A stretch of 36,557 nucleotides of DNA from an uncultured Candidatus Melainabacteria bacterium (GCA_949915775.1 CATLEG010000011.1:1-36557); one strand, 5' to 3'; shown: positions 15,253-22,961, counted from the stretch's first letter. The notes: a model not told the origin generated them from the letters alone. A program made the numbers and translations.

Positions 15253-16117
15253 ATATCAATTATTGGATTTAATGAACAGAAAAAATTATAGTACGGCATT
15301 TGTAGCCAACGCAACAGGCATAGCAAAATCAACTCTGTCAATGTGGATCAATGGCAATTACAAAGGCGATAATTCAAAAATTGCTGATAAAATCAATAAT
15401 TTTGTTCAATTAGAAATAGAAAGAAAAGGTAAAAGAGAATTACCAATATGCGATATTTCAATTCTTAAATATATTTTTGAAATAGCAAGAACAAGCCATA
15501 CACAAGGAACAATAGGTGTATGTGTCGGAGAAGCGGGATTAGGTAAAACTATTGCCGTAAGAGAATATGCAAAACAAAATCTTAATGCAATTTTAATTGA
15601 AAGCGATTCTACTTATAAAGAAAAGGCATTATTGAAAGAAATTCACAAAAGATTAAGTCTTTCGGGAAAAGGTAGTCGTTATGATTTGATGTGTGAAGTT
15701 GTAAACAAATTGAATAATTCAGGCAGATTACTAATTATAGATGAAGCCGAAAATTTGCCTTATGGAGCATTAGAAATTGTAAGAAGAATACACGATAAAG
15801 CGGGAATTGGTATATTTCTCGTTGGCAGAAACATACTTGTAGAAAATTTAAGAGGTGCAAACAAGCAATACGACCAACTTTATTCAAGGGTTAATAACTA
15901 TAAATTTTTAGACCGCTTAAATGTAAATGATATTAAAAAAATTTTGTTGTCAGTTAATCAAAACCCCGATTTGGCGGAAGATTTTTTAACTCATTCAAAA
16001 GGTAACACAAGAAGATTAGAACATCTTATATTGCACAGTATTTCTGTTTCCGAATTTAACGGAACAGAGGTCGATAATACTGTAATAGAAGAAACTTCCA
16101 AATTATTAATGGTATAG
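15242..16117 (+). CDS. MuB-like transposition ATPase with N-terminal HTH (second module)
   Basis: The product is 291 aa from ATG 15242, with AGGAG at 15231-15235. Residues 10-55 are a Cro-type helix-turn-helix (A-T-G-I-A-K-S-T-L-S-M-W-I-N-G), followed by an AAA+ domain. Walker A is G-E-A-G-L-G-K-T (about 96-103), Walker B is L-L-I-I-D-E-A-E (about 160-167), and sensor 1 is F-L-V-G-R-N. Length and domain order match MuB (312 aa), which selects target DNA and activates MuA. It lies in an operon with the transposase (overlapping) and is followed 10 bp later by a small membrane-protein gene. Confidence 0.92.
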   Translation: MDLKYQLLDLMNRKNYSTAFVANATGIAKSTLSMWINGNYKGDNSKIADKINNFVQLEIERKGKRELPICDISILKYIFEIARTSHTQGTIGVCVGEAGLGKTIAVREYAKQNLNAILIESDSTYKEKALLKEIHKRLSLSGKGSRYDLMCEVVNKLNNSGRLLIIDEAENLPYGALEIVRRIHDKAGIGIFLVGRNILVENLRGANKQYDQLYSRVNNYKFLDRLNVNDIKKILLSVNQNPDLAEDFLTHSKGNTRRLEHLILHSISVSEFNGTEVDNTVIEETSKLLMV

Positions 16118-16127
16118 GGAGGTTCGT

Positions 16128-16313
16128 ATGTACGAATGTAGAAATGCCGGTAATAAATTCCGACCCGTTACCTCCATTGTTGAAAAGGCTTTTTATGTTT
16201 TTTTAATTGCCCTATCCATTTTTATTTTGGGAGTCCAAATAGGAATTAAACACGGTCGGGAACTGCAAAAAGAGGATATTTGTATAGAATATGGCTACTG
16301 TTTACCAAATTAA
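16128..16313 (+). CDS. Small single-pass membrane protein
   Basis: The 61-aa product starts at ATG 16128 with GGGAGG upstream (16117-16122). One membrane helix (about residues 22-43: F-Y-V-F-L-I-A-L-S-I-F-I-L-G-V-Q-I-G-I) is followed by a short charged tail. It lies between the MuB-like and GemA-like genes and overlaps the latter by 23 bp. The function is unknown. Mu early regions carry small non-essential genes at this place. Confidence 0.6.
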   Translation: MYECRNAGNKFRPVTSIVEKAFYVFLIALSIFILGVQIGIKHGRELQKEDICIEYGYCLPN

Positions 16314-16737
16314 AAAAATTCACGCATTAAAATCGGTTGTCGGTCTTGATGATGATTTATATAGAGATATGCTGATGTCTTTTGATGTTCAAACTTCCAA
16401 AGATTTAACTTTTACGGAAGCAAAAATTTTAATTGAAATTTTGGAAGAAAAGGCAATCGCTATGAAAAAATGGGTAAAACAACCATTAAAATATTCTGAT
16501 TTAGACAGAGAAGAAAAAATGGCAACACAGGCACAACTCCGAATGATAGAGAGTATGTGGCGGGAAATTTGTTATTTTGATAATGATAAATTTGCGAAAA
16601 AATCATTAAGAAAATTTTTAAAATCAAAATTTAAAACAGACGATATTATGTTCTTGACTAAATGCAAAGCGGTTAAAGTAATACAGGCAATTAAGAACAT
16701 ACAAAAAAATCTTAAAAAAAGTGCGGCCACACTTTAA
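16291..16737 (+). CDS. gemA: GemA/Mu gp16-like early regulatory protein (DUF1018)
   Basis: The product is 148 aa. The N-terminal segment I-K-K-I-H-A-L-K-S-V-V-G-L-D-D-D-L-Y-R-D-M-L and the later Q-A-Q-L-R-M-I-E-S-M-W-R-E-I follow the pattern of Mu gp16/GemA: two similar helical modules starting with a Q/I-x-x-I-H/E motif. In Mu, GemA modulates host gene expression and DNA supercoiling. The gene position (after MuB, before the Mor-like gene) agrees with Mu. The start ATG 16291 lies within the preceding gene. Confidence 0.8.
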   Translation: MATVYQIKKIHALKSVVGLDDDLYRDMLMSFDVQTSKDLTFTEAKILIEILEEKAIAMKKWVKQPLKYSDLDREEKMATQAQLRMIESMWREICYFDNDKFAKKSLRKFLKSKFKTDDIMFLTKCKAVKVIQAIKNIQKNLKKSAATL

Positions 16738-16765
16738 GTAACAGTAGAAAATAAAGGAGAAAAAA

Positions 16766-17113
16766 ATGAACAACAAAGAAATGCAAAATGACGGTATGGG
16801 ATCAATGTCAATGATGAGCAACAGTTTTTTCGGAGAAGTTTCACACGAAAACGACGAAAAAATTTCAAAAGAATGTGCATTTATTGGTTTAATCAAAAAC
16901 CATAAACTTATTCTTGAAGATGAGTTGAGAGAAGCAAAATTGAAATTTGCTGATGTTGCCCTAGAAAGAGAAAATTGGTCGGGCAAATATGAAAGAGAAA
17001 TGGCTTGTAAAGTTATTGAGGGTCAAATTTCAATGTTAAACAAATTAGAAACAGACTTTGAATGTATGATTACCCCGCCCGAAAATAAACCAGTTATGGC
17101 TATGTCGGCATAA
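16766..17113 (+). CDS. Unknown early phage protein
   Basis: The 115-aa product starts at ATG 16766 with AAAGGAG at 16753-16759. The N-terminus is Met/Asn/Ser-rich (M-Q-N-D-G-M-G-S-M-S-M-M). Residues 35-105 are helical with heptad-like spacing (I-L-E-D-E-L-R-E-A-K-L-K-F-A-D-V-A-L). No known motif is seen. It lies between gemA and the structured RNA that precedes the Mor-like gene. Confidence 0.6.
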   Translation: MNNKEMQNDGMGSMSMMSNSFFGEVSHENDEKISKECAFIGLIKNHKLILEDELREAKLKFADVALERENWSGKYEREMACKVIEGQISMLNKLETDFECMITPPENKPVMAMSA

Positions 17114-17120
17114 CAAAATA

Positions 17121-17185
17121 GGTCGAAACGGTCGGATAACGGTGCAATCTGACCGTCTATGTGTTAGGCACATACTGACGAGACC
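17121..17185 (+). ncRNA. Candidate three-way-junction RNA upstream of the Mor-like gene
   Basis: Three helices close neatly. P1 is GGTC (17121-17124) / GACC (17182-17185). P2 is ACGGTCGGA (17128-17136) / TCTGACCGT (17148-17156), 9 pairs with an 11-nt loop. P3 is TATGTG (17158-17163) / CACATA (17169-17174) with a 5-nt loop. In an A/T-rich genome the G/C-rich P2 is notable. It ends about 15 nt before the ribosome binding site of the activator gene, so a cis-regulatory leader is likely. I could not match it to a known class. Some base pairs could instead reflect protein-binding palindromes in DNA. Confidence 0.5.
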
Positions 17186-17207
17186 ACAATTAAATAAGAG
17201 GAGATTA

Positions 17208-17516
17208 ATGGAATACAAAGAGTGGATGAAAAATGTCACACCCGAAGATATGCCAAATGACGATTTAAAATTTATTGCCTGTAATGCAGGATTAAAATCG
17301 GCTATGGCATTAATTTTACTTTGTCCGGGGGTAACTGTAACCATTCCGAAACACGCATTAAACGCACTCAAAGAAAAACATATTATAAACCATTATGACG
17401 GAACAAAATTTACTCTAAATAAATTGGCGGTTGATTGTGAATTATCCCAAAGATATGTTTATAACCTTATAAGACGGAATATCAACAAAAAGGATAATAA
17501 TGACAGTTCAAAATAA
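17208..17516 (+). CDS. Mor/C-type transcription activator
   Basis: The product is 103 aa from ATG 17208, with GAGGAG at 17199-17204. The Mor pattern is visible. A dimerisation region ends in V-T-V-T-I-P-K (compare I-Y-I-P-K in Mor), and a C-terminal HTH reads L-N-K-L-A-V-D-C-E-L-S-Q-R-Y-V-Y-N-L-I-R-R. In Mu, Mor activates the middle promoter and the related C protein activates late promoters. Only one such gene is seen here, so it may serve both roles (inference). It is somewhat shorter than Mor (129 aa). A terminator follows 29 bp downstream. Confidence 0.75.
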   Translation: MEYKEWMKNVTPEDMPNDDLKFIACNAGLKSAMALILLCPGVTVTIPKHALNALKEKHIINHYDGTKFTLNKLAVDCELSQRYVYNLIRRNINKKDNNDSSK

Positions 17517-17544
17517 AATTATGAAAAAGATTCATCACTTCTTT

Positions 17545-17573
17545 ACTGTAATGTTCAAACCATTACAGTTTTT
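17545..17573 (+). terminator. Intrinsic terminator after the Mor-like gene
   Basis: CTGTAATG (17546-17553) / CATTACAG (17561-17568) form an 8-bp stem with a 7-nt loop, followed by TTTTT. It should separate the early operon from the genes at 17.7 kb onward. About 40 bp later a TGCTACAAT (17611-17619) may be an extended -10 for the next operon. Confidence 0.75.
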
Positions 17574-17692
17574 CTTATATTTATTAAAACCCTGTTATAG
17601 TGCTAACTTATGCTACAATTTTTACCCAAAAGACTTTAAAAATGGGGGTTCTGCTTTAAAATGTGGGTGTACTAAAAAATAAGGAGGTCAAT

Positions 17693-18538
17693 ATGACAGT
17701 AAACACAAACATTTCAGCACAAGATGCACTCAAAAACACAGTAAAATTCAGAGAATTTATTGTGGAAGCAGACAAAACACCTTTTGAACAAGTATTAAAA
17801 GATTATCCGCAAAACGAAGTTAAGTACATTATAGACTTAACTCAAAAGGCAGAAACTTATCACAATGTTATTGACGAATTACAAGAGGGTGAAACACCTT
17901 ATATAATTTGGGTAGTAACAAACACGAAACCCGAATTATTAAAATATATAAAATTCTTCAATAATACGAGAAGTAAAAACACAGGAATTTTCTTATTCAA
18001 AGCAAGTTTAAATGAGGATCAAATAGAGTTCAACTGTATTTTAAAACCGAACAAAATTTCAAAAGGTCAAAGCGGAGAAGATACAGAAAAATTTTATTTA
18101 GACCATTGGAACAGATATGTTGAAACTTGTAAGCAATTTGACATCTTAAATATGATAGTCAAACCAATTCCGAAAAGATCAACATTCGTAAGTATCGGGA
18201 ACGCAAATGTAAAGATAATGCAGACTGTAAGTAAAAAATCGGGTTTTGTATCGAGCGAATTATATATAACCGATAAAAACATATATGATTTACTATTCGA
18301 CCAAAAAGAAAAAATAGAAAAACAAGTCGGAGAACTTGAATGGTTAAGATTAGATGATAAAAAGGCATCAAGAATAGTTAAATATTTCAATATAGATGTT
18401 GAAGCAGATCCCGAAAGAGCCGCACAAGAACATATTAGATCCGCTCAAAGTCTTAAAGAAATTTATCAAAAATACATAGCACCTTTTTATAAAAAATCTT
18501 CAAAAAAAGAATTAGACAATAAGGTAATAGACAATTAG
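17693..18538 (+). CDS. DUF4268-like protein, possible nuclease fold
   Basis: The product is 281 aa from ATG 17693 with a strong AAGGAGG at 17681-17687. The C-terminal part has the DUF4268 look: S-S-E-L-Y-I-T-D-K-N-I-Y-D-L-L-F, then K-E-K-I-E-K-Q-V-G-E-L-E-W-L-R-L-D-D-K-K-A-S-R-I. The N-terminal half resembles a restriction-endonuclease-like alpha/beta domain, but catalytic residues are not certain. Such proteins are found in phages and defence islands with unclear roles. It starts a new transcription unit after the terminator at 17545. Confidence 0.6.
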   Translation: MTVNTNISAQDALKNTVKFREFIVEADKTPFEQVLKDYPQNEVKYIIDLTQKAETYHNVIDELQEGETPYIIWVVTNTKPELLKYIKFFNNTRSKNTGIFLFKASLNEDQIEFNCILKPNKISKGQSGEDTEKFYLDHWNRYVETCKQFDILNMIVKPIPKRSTFVSIGNANVKIMQTVSKKSGFVSSELYITDKNIYDLLFDQKEKIEKQVGELEWLRLDDKKASRIVKYFNIDVEADPERAAQEHIRSAQSLKEIYQKYIAPFYKKSSKKELDNKVIDN

Positions 18539-18562
18539 GCAATATCAAAATAGGATTAAAAA

Positions 18563-18817
18563 ATGGGCAATTATAAACTAAAAATCGCAAACAGAAGAAC
18601 CCGCCAAAAGCGGGTTCTGACTCTGGAAGAATTTAAAAAAGAATTTAACTTACAGTTAATTCAAGGAATAAATACATATACGGAACACAAGAAAAGTAAA
18701 TGTTTTTTACCGCCATTTATGGATCATAACGATTATAAAGCGGACTTTTATTTTTCTCTGCAATTTAATTTCAACAATTATTGTATATGTGATTGGTATA
18801 TAGAAAGAATAGTTTAA
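18563..18817 (+). CDS. Small basic phage protein, unknown
   Basis: The 84-aa product starts at ATG 18563 with AGGA about 7 nt upstream. The N-terminus is strongly basic (K-I-A-N-R-R-T-R-Q-K-R), and the C-terminus is aromatic-rich with two Cys (F-N-N-Y-C-I-C-D-W-Y). A perfect 9-bp hairpin lies within codons 12-19 (AGAACCCGC 18596-18604 / GCGGGTTCT 18610-18618). It may affect translation or mark a DNA site. The stop codon is followed directly by a terminator. Confidence 0.55.
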   Translation: MGNYKLKIANRRTRQKRVLTLEEFKKEFNLQLIQGINTYTEHKKSKCFLPPFMDHNDYKADFYFSLQFNFNNYCICDWYIERIV

Positions 18818-18840
18818 AAGCCGTTTCAAACGGCTTTTTT
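18816..18840 (+). terminator. Intrinsic terminator
   Basis: AAAAGCCGTTT and AAACGGCTTTT form a near-perfect inverted repeat with a minimal centre, ending in a T run. It follows the stop codon of the 84-aa gene. The next gene starts 19 bp later, so readthrough may be needed or another promoter used. Confidence 0.7.
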
Positions 18841-18858
18841 AATTAGAAAGGACAAAAA

Positions 18859-19140
18859 ATGAGAAAATTAAAAAACGAAGAAAATTTATCATACGGAACA
18901 AAAGTTTTTGATTTTAAGAAAAAAACAGTAGCATTAATCATTAAAACTTGGGATAACACATTTTGGGAAAACGACGGTAAAAAAATAGATATACGATTTG
19001 CCACTTGTGTTGATATAGAGGGTAAAAGATATAATACCGAATTTAAAAACTTGACTCCGCTTGAAAATTTATCAATAGGAAGACAAGTTGAATTAGGCAT
19101 TTTAAAACCGAAAGGGACAGAAAATGACAACAATATTTAA
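18859..19140 (+). CDS. Unknown early phage protein
   Basis: The 93-aa product starts at ATG 18859 with AAAGGA at 18846-18851. It seems to be a small mixed alpha/beta domain (T-V-A-L-I-I-K-T-W, I-D-I-R-F-A-T-C-V-D-I). The end I-G-R-Q-V-E-L-G-I-L-K-P-K-G suggests an OB/SH3-like small barrel, which is speculation. The gene overlaps the next by 17 bp. Confidence 0.5.
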   Translation: MRKLKNEENLSYGTKVFDFKKKTVALIIKTWDNTFWENDGKKIDIRFATCVDIEGKRYNTEFKNLTPLENLSIGRQVELGILKPKGTENDNNI

Positions 19141-19342
19141 AGTTATACCAAGTTATAAGGAATGGGAAGAAATGGAAGAAATAAACAATATAACAGGGGT
19201 TGAACCTTTTGACACAGATAATTGGTGCGATAAGGATCAGTTCGATTTGCACCCCGAATTAAAAAAATATGTAACGGAAGAAGAATTTGAAGCAATAAAA
19301 AACGGTCAAACCGATTATATCGCTTTCAGAATAGATGATTAG
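19124..19342 (+). CDS. Small acidic phage protein, unknown
   Basis: The 72-aa product is strongly acidic: about 19 Asp/Glu against 7 Lys/Arg, spread along the chain (W-E-E-M-E-E, F-D-T-D, V-T-E-E-E-F-E). Its ATG at 19124 lies inside the previous gene. Small acidic early phage proteins are sometimes DNA mimics or inhibitors, but nothing here proves that. It is followed 9 bp later by another small gene with AGGAGG between them (19342-19347). Confidence 0.5.
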   Translation: MTTIFKVIPSYKEWEEMEEINNITGVEPFDTDNWCDKDQFDLHPELKKYVTEEEFEAIKNGQTDYIAFRIDD

Positions 19343-19351
19343 GAGGATTAA

Positions 19352-19612
19352 ATGATTAATAAAATAATTGAAAAAATTAAAAATTTTATATCTCCAAACC
19401 AAGAAAAAACAGTATATAGGCGGTTTGATTATATAAACCATTCAAAAAAATCTGATATGACATATATCGGGCAAAAAGCCGTAATTGATGATGCCACAAG
19501 ATTTTATCATGAGCATTTTACAGATGAAGATAATTATGATGAAAATTGGGAAGTAAAAACCTTTGAACAGGCATTAGAATTTTGGGAATGTAACGGATAT
19601 GAAATCCGCTAA
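19352..19612 (+). CDS. Unknown small phage protein, last early gene
   Basis: The 86-aa product starts at ATG 19352 after AGGAGG. The N-terminus is basic and amphipathic. The C-terminal half is acidic and aromatic (F-Y-H-E-H-F-T-D-E-D-N-Y, then F-E-Q-A-L-E-F-W-E-C-N-G-Y-E). No motif is recognised. It is the last plus-strand gene before the two-way terminator. Confidence 0.5.
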   Translation: MINKIIEKIKNFISPNQEKTVYRRFDYINHSKKSDMTYIGQKAVIDDATRFYHEHFTDEDNYDENWEVKTFEQALEFWECNGYEIR

Positions 19613-19614
19613 AC

Positions 19615-19651
19615 AAAAAAGACTTCACCCATAAAAGTGAAGTCTTTTTTT
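19615..19651. terminator. Two-way terminator between convergent early and late operons
   Basis: AAGACTTCAC (19619-19628) pairs with GTGAAGTCTT (19637-19646), flanked by an A run on the left and a T run on the right, so it works on both strands. It lies between the last plus-strand early gene and the end of the minus-strand late operon. Confidence 0.9.
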
Positions 19652-19672
19652 ATGTAAATACTCAAAAATAAA

Positions 19673-19963
19673 TTAGGCTCTTAAATCTTTTGCCGTTTCA
19701 AGAAGATAATTTGCAAAAGTTTCTATTGCAGAAACCCCTTGATTAAAACAATAATCATCAAGTTCATTCGGGGTTTCTTTTATTTTATTTTTGAGTCGAT
19801 AAAGACTATTTATTGCGGGTTCTGAATATTTTGCCAAATTTTCATACAATTTTGTTATGGTATTTGGCACATTTTTTTCAAGTAATTTCTTTACAAAAGG
19901 CTGAATTAAAGCCCAAATGAAACTAAATTCTTTCCAATTTTTAAACAATGCTAACAAATTCAT
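19673..19963 (-). CDS. Small helical late protein, unknown
   Basis: The 96-aa product is all-helical, with a moderately hydrophobic N-terminus (F-S-F-I-W-A-L-I-Q-P-F-V) too short and polar for a sure membrane helix. It is the last gene of the late operon, overlaps the amidase gene by 23 bp, and might act in lysis. A holin role is not supported by a clear transmembrane segment. Confidence 0.5.
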   Translation of the reverse strand: MNLLALFKNWKEFSFIWALIQPFVKKLLEKNVPNTITKLYENLAKYSEPAINSLYRLKNKIKETPNELDDYCFNQGVSAIETFANYLLETAKDLRA

Positions 19964-20492
19964 AGGTATTTCCTTTCTTTTCCAGTTTGTACTTTCTGTC
20001 TTTAATTTTCTTTTTGTACCACTCCGCCTTATTTCTTAAATAACTTCCGATTCTGTTTAATTGGAGATTTGGCAAAAATGGAAGATAAATAATATCAATT
20101 TTTCCCTGTGGTTTTTGCCTTTTTCGGTCAAACTCATAATGCGTAAATACGGAATTTTCAGTAATCAAAATACCGTATTTATTGCTTAAATATCCGACAA
20201 GACAACACATAGATTCTATTTGTTTTTGAGTTAGGGGGCATTTTGTTTGTTTTAATTTTTCTGTGAATCCGACCATAGCACAGGCAGAAATTCCAATGCA
20301 CCCAGTATTGCCACCTCCACAATGAGCCGCATAATTTCCGTCATAACAATTTAAGTTATCTTCCGGGGAATGTGATCCAAAATAAATTTTTCCATTATTA
20401 TCAATTAAAAAATGATATGAGTTTAAATCCTGTTGGCAAGGGTTATAATTCCCCGCCGTCCAATGCAGACAAATTTTATTAAGAGATGTCAT
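19941..20492 (-). CDS. N-acetylmuramoyl-L-alanine amidase (phage endolysin)
   Basis: The product is 183 aa with an Amidase_2 fold: L-H-W-T-A-G near residue 9 gives the first zinc histidine, A-A-H-C-G-G-G and C-I-G-I-S lie in the middle, and T-H-Y-E-F-D-R holds a second histidine. The P-Q-G-K-I-D segment should give the third ligand (Asp). It cleaves the bond between muramic acid and the stem peptide at lysis. It has no signal peptide, so a holin would be needed. It overlaps the coiled-coil gene by 14 bp. Confidence 0.85.
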   Translation of the reverse strand: MTSLNKICLHWTAGNYNPCQQDLNSYHFLIDNNGKIYFGSHSPEDNLNCYDGNYAAHCGGGNTGCIGISACAMVGFTEKLKQTKCPLTQKQIESMCCLVGYLSNKYGILITENSVFTHYEFDRKRQKPQGKIDIIYLPFLPNLQLNRIGSYLRNKAEWYKKKIKDRKYKLEKKGNTYEFVSIV

Positions 20493-20883
20493 TTGTTTCC
20501 TCCGTCAATTGCGATAACTCTGATTCAAGTTCCGTTTTTTCGGTATTCAATTCCGATAATTTTTCCCTTAATTCATCTATCTGATTTTGGTAAAAATCTA
20601 AATAAGTAGTGCCATTTTCAAGAGTTCCGCCCTCTCTTAATGCTCGAATAGATTTTAAATCCAAATTATCAAGTTCATTGTGTATATTTGCTATTTCGTT
20701 GTTTATTTCGTTTATTCTTTGATTTTGTGCATATCCGGGTTGCAGAGTAACATCAAAAACTTGATTATCTATAACGGTAAATTTTCCGCTTCTGACTAAT
20801 TTTGTTTCTTCTTCTGTTAATTGGCGATCATTATTTTGTTGATCGCCGGAATAAATTTGTCCTGACTGTGTAATATAAAACAT
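20479..20883 (-). CDS. Coiled-coil protein following the tail fibre, possible fibre chaperone
   Basis: The product is 134 aa from ATG 20883, chosen for AAAGGA 6 nt upstream. The first ~55 residues are beta-rich (M-F-Y-I-T-Q-S-G-Q-I-Y-S-G, and a T-E-E-E segment). The rest is a long coiled coil (Q-R-I-N-E-I-N-N-E-I-A-N-I, and L-R-E-K-L-S-E-L-N-T-E-K-T-E-L-E). Its place just after the large fibre gene suggests a fibre-assembly chaperone or fibre subunit. That is inferred from position. Confidence 0.55.
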   Translation of the reverse strand: MFYITQSGQIYSGDQQNNDRQLTEEETKLVRSGKFTVIDNQVFDVTLQPGYAQNQRINEINNEIANIHNELDNLDLKSIRALREGGTLENGTTYLDFYQNQIDELREKLSELNTEKTELESELSQLTEETNDIS

Positions 20884-20900
20884 ATAAAATCCTTTCTTAT

Positions 20901-22961
20901 TTAGTACCAAAGTTTAAAGAAATATTTAAAATTGGCTGTAATATCCGTTGTAGTTACAAAATGTTTACCGTAAGATCTGTTATAACGGTTAATCCAAAAG
21001 GCATAAGAATCACCTGTTCTTTGAGTTAGGGTTTTACTTGCGAGAATGTAGGGTTGCGGGATTGGATATTCATTGTAAGCATCTATTGTTGGTAAATGAA
21101 TAATTTGACCGACTGAATAACCCGCAATAGAAGAAGTACAAATCAAACAAGGAATAACTATTGCTTTTTGTATTTGCGAATCAGTTAAATTCAAATTATG
21201 TGTTATTGTAATAAAACTGCTTGCAGTAAATTCATATTGTCCGCTTTCATAAAAGTGCGTAAATAATGAACTCTGCGGAAGTTCTGTTTTTTCTGCTTTC
21301 AAAGCCATTTGAGTTTGTAAAGTAGAAATATCCGCTAAAACATTAGCAACATTAATATTGCTGACATTTGTTAAAACACTTCCTACTTTATAATATTTTT
21401 TTCTTGCTTGAAATTTTGCCAAAATATCCGCATCATATTCGGATAATGTCGGAACTGCGGTTCTTCCTATTGCTTGCCACATAACCCTTTGGTATGCGTT
21501 ATTTGTATAAGTATAAAATCCTGTCGTAGTTTTAGCCCAAGTTGAAATTATTGTTCCATTATAGGCATTGTCGTAACCCTGAACATTGATTGCGTATTCA
21601 AGTTCCCTCATTGGTCTGTGCAACTGAATATAGTTATATTCTGTCTTTGAAGATGAATTGGTGTATTGATAATGTTCTCCGCCCTGTTCACACCAACCGT
21701 CATTATATAAATCAAGCCATTCGCTACCGTAACGCAAAGTTTTTACTATATGCCGAGTTATCGGAACACCCAAATCTTTCGGCAAATAAAATTGTTTATT
21801 TGTAGTATCGAGAATATAAAAATCAGCAATTCCGGTTCTGTTATATAAACTATCAACTATTGATTTATGAGCAACAAGGGCAATTTTATGACCGTTTGAA
21901 GCAAGTCTGTAAGGGAAAGAATTTACAAGATATGTAGCCCAAATAACAACTTCTCCGATATTTACATAGGTGCTTGAACTTCCTGTGAATAGTATCTTAT
22001 AGTATTTATAAAAGGTTGTATTGCTTCGTGCATCTATAACAAATTTGTCGGATTGATTTGTTGCGGTTGTATTTGTAAAACTGCAAACATCAGTCCAAGA
22101 TGTTCCGTTATTTGAACCCTGTAATTTACCACCAGTTGGGATATGACTTGTGCTATAAATAGTTAGGTCAAGTTTTGAAACTTTTATTGCGGTTGGGTTA
22201 TAAAAAATCAAATACCAATTATTGTCTGTTTGAGAAGCAGAATGCCAATATGATGTATCAAAATCACTTCTAAAAGCCATATACGGAAGATAACTCGTTG
22301 AGTAATCACTTGAAGAAGCAACCGCAAAAGAACTTCCGCCAAGAGTACCATTTGCACTTAAAACAGGTTGAACCCATTGTTCTTCAATAAGTTGGGTTTT
22401 TGCCGTTCCGCTATTATATTCATTTGTAATTTGAGTAACGGCATCAGAATAGGTATTTGTTACAAGACTTCCCTGTTCCATAAGTCCGACTGATTCAGAA
22501 GCGGATAATGCTCTGTCAAAAGTAAATGTTGAAAATAAGGGGTTAAAATCTCCCGCAATTTTTGTTGAAAGAGATAAATTCCCACTACCGTCAAAACTTC
22601 CGCTTGCGGTTACATCACCAGTTAAAGCAATAGTTCTTGCCGTTTGTAATTTTGTTGCGGTATTAGCATTTCCGCTTAAAGCACCCTGAAAAGTTCCGGC
22701 AATAATTTTATTTCCCTGTATAGAAACTGATGTATTTCTTTTTAATTCGGTTGTGTTTCCCGAATTTACACCGACAGGATTTAAAACATTTGTGTTGTCG
22801 GTTGCACTTGATAAATCATTTACACCGACTTTTGAAACACCATTGTCGGTTCCGATATACAATTCTTTTGTATCTTCGCACCATAAAGGTGTTCCTGACA
22901 GTGCGGAATTAGGCAAATCTGCTTTATTTCCTCGTCTTAACCTTATATTAGTTGAAGCCAT
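20901..22961 (-). CDS. Tail fibre/receptor-binding protein with F5/8-type C-like domain
   Basis: The product is 686 aa. Residues 1-45 (I-R-L-R-R-G-N-K-A-D-L-P, then E-L-Y-I-G-T-D-N-G) form the short N-terminal module common in phage tail fibres and in the Bordetella phage Mtd protein. A beta-rich shaft follows (A-N-T-A-T-K-L-Q-T-A-R-T-I, L-T-G-D-V-T). Around residues 195-345 lies a discoidin-like (F5/8 type C) fold with S-Y-L-P-Y-M-A-F, L-Q-G-S-N-N-G-T-S-W and Y-Y-K-I-L-F-T, known to bind sugars. The C-terminal part (about 345-686) is probably the receptor-binding tip. The start overlaps the upstream gene's stop (TAATG). Confidence 0.85.
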   Translation of the reverse strand: MASTNIRLRRGNKADLPNSALSGTPLWCEDTKELYIGTDNGVSKVGVNDLSSATDNTNVLNPVGVNSGNTTELKRNTSVSIQGNKIIAGTFQGALSGNANTATKLQTARTIALTGDVTASGSFDGSGNLSLSTKIAGDFNPLFSTFTFDRALSASESVGLMEQGSLVTNTYSDAVTQITNEYNSGTAKTQLIEEQWVQPVLSANGTLGGSSFAVASSSDYSTSYLPYMAFRSDFDTSYWHSASQTDNNWYLIFYNPTAIKVSKLDLTIYSTSHIPTGGKLQGSNNGTSWTDVCSFTNTTATNQSDKFVIDARSNTTFYKYYKILFTGSSSTYVNIGEVVIWATYLVNSFPYRLASNGHKIALVAHKSIVDSLYNRTGIADFYILDTTNKQFYLPKDLGVPITRHIVKTLRYGSEWLDLYNDGWCEQGGEHYQYTNSSSKTEYNYIQLHRPMRELEYAINVQGYDNAYNGTIISTWAKTTTGFYTYTNNAYQRVMWQAIGRTAVPTLSEYDADILAKFQARKKYYKVGSVLTNVSNINVANVLADISTLQTQMALKAEKTELPQSSLFTHFYESGQYEFTASSFITITHNLNLTDSQIQKAIVIPCLICTSSIAGYSVGQIIHLPTIDAYNEYPIPQPYILASKTLTQRTGDSYAFWINRYNRSYGKHFVTTTDITANFKYFFKLWY

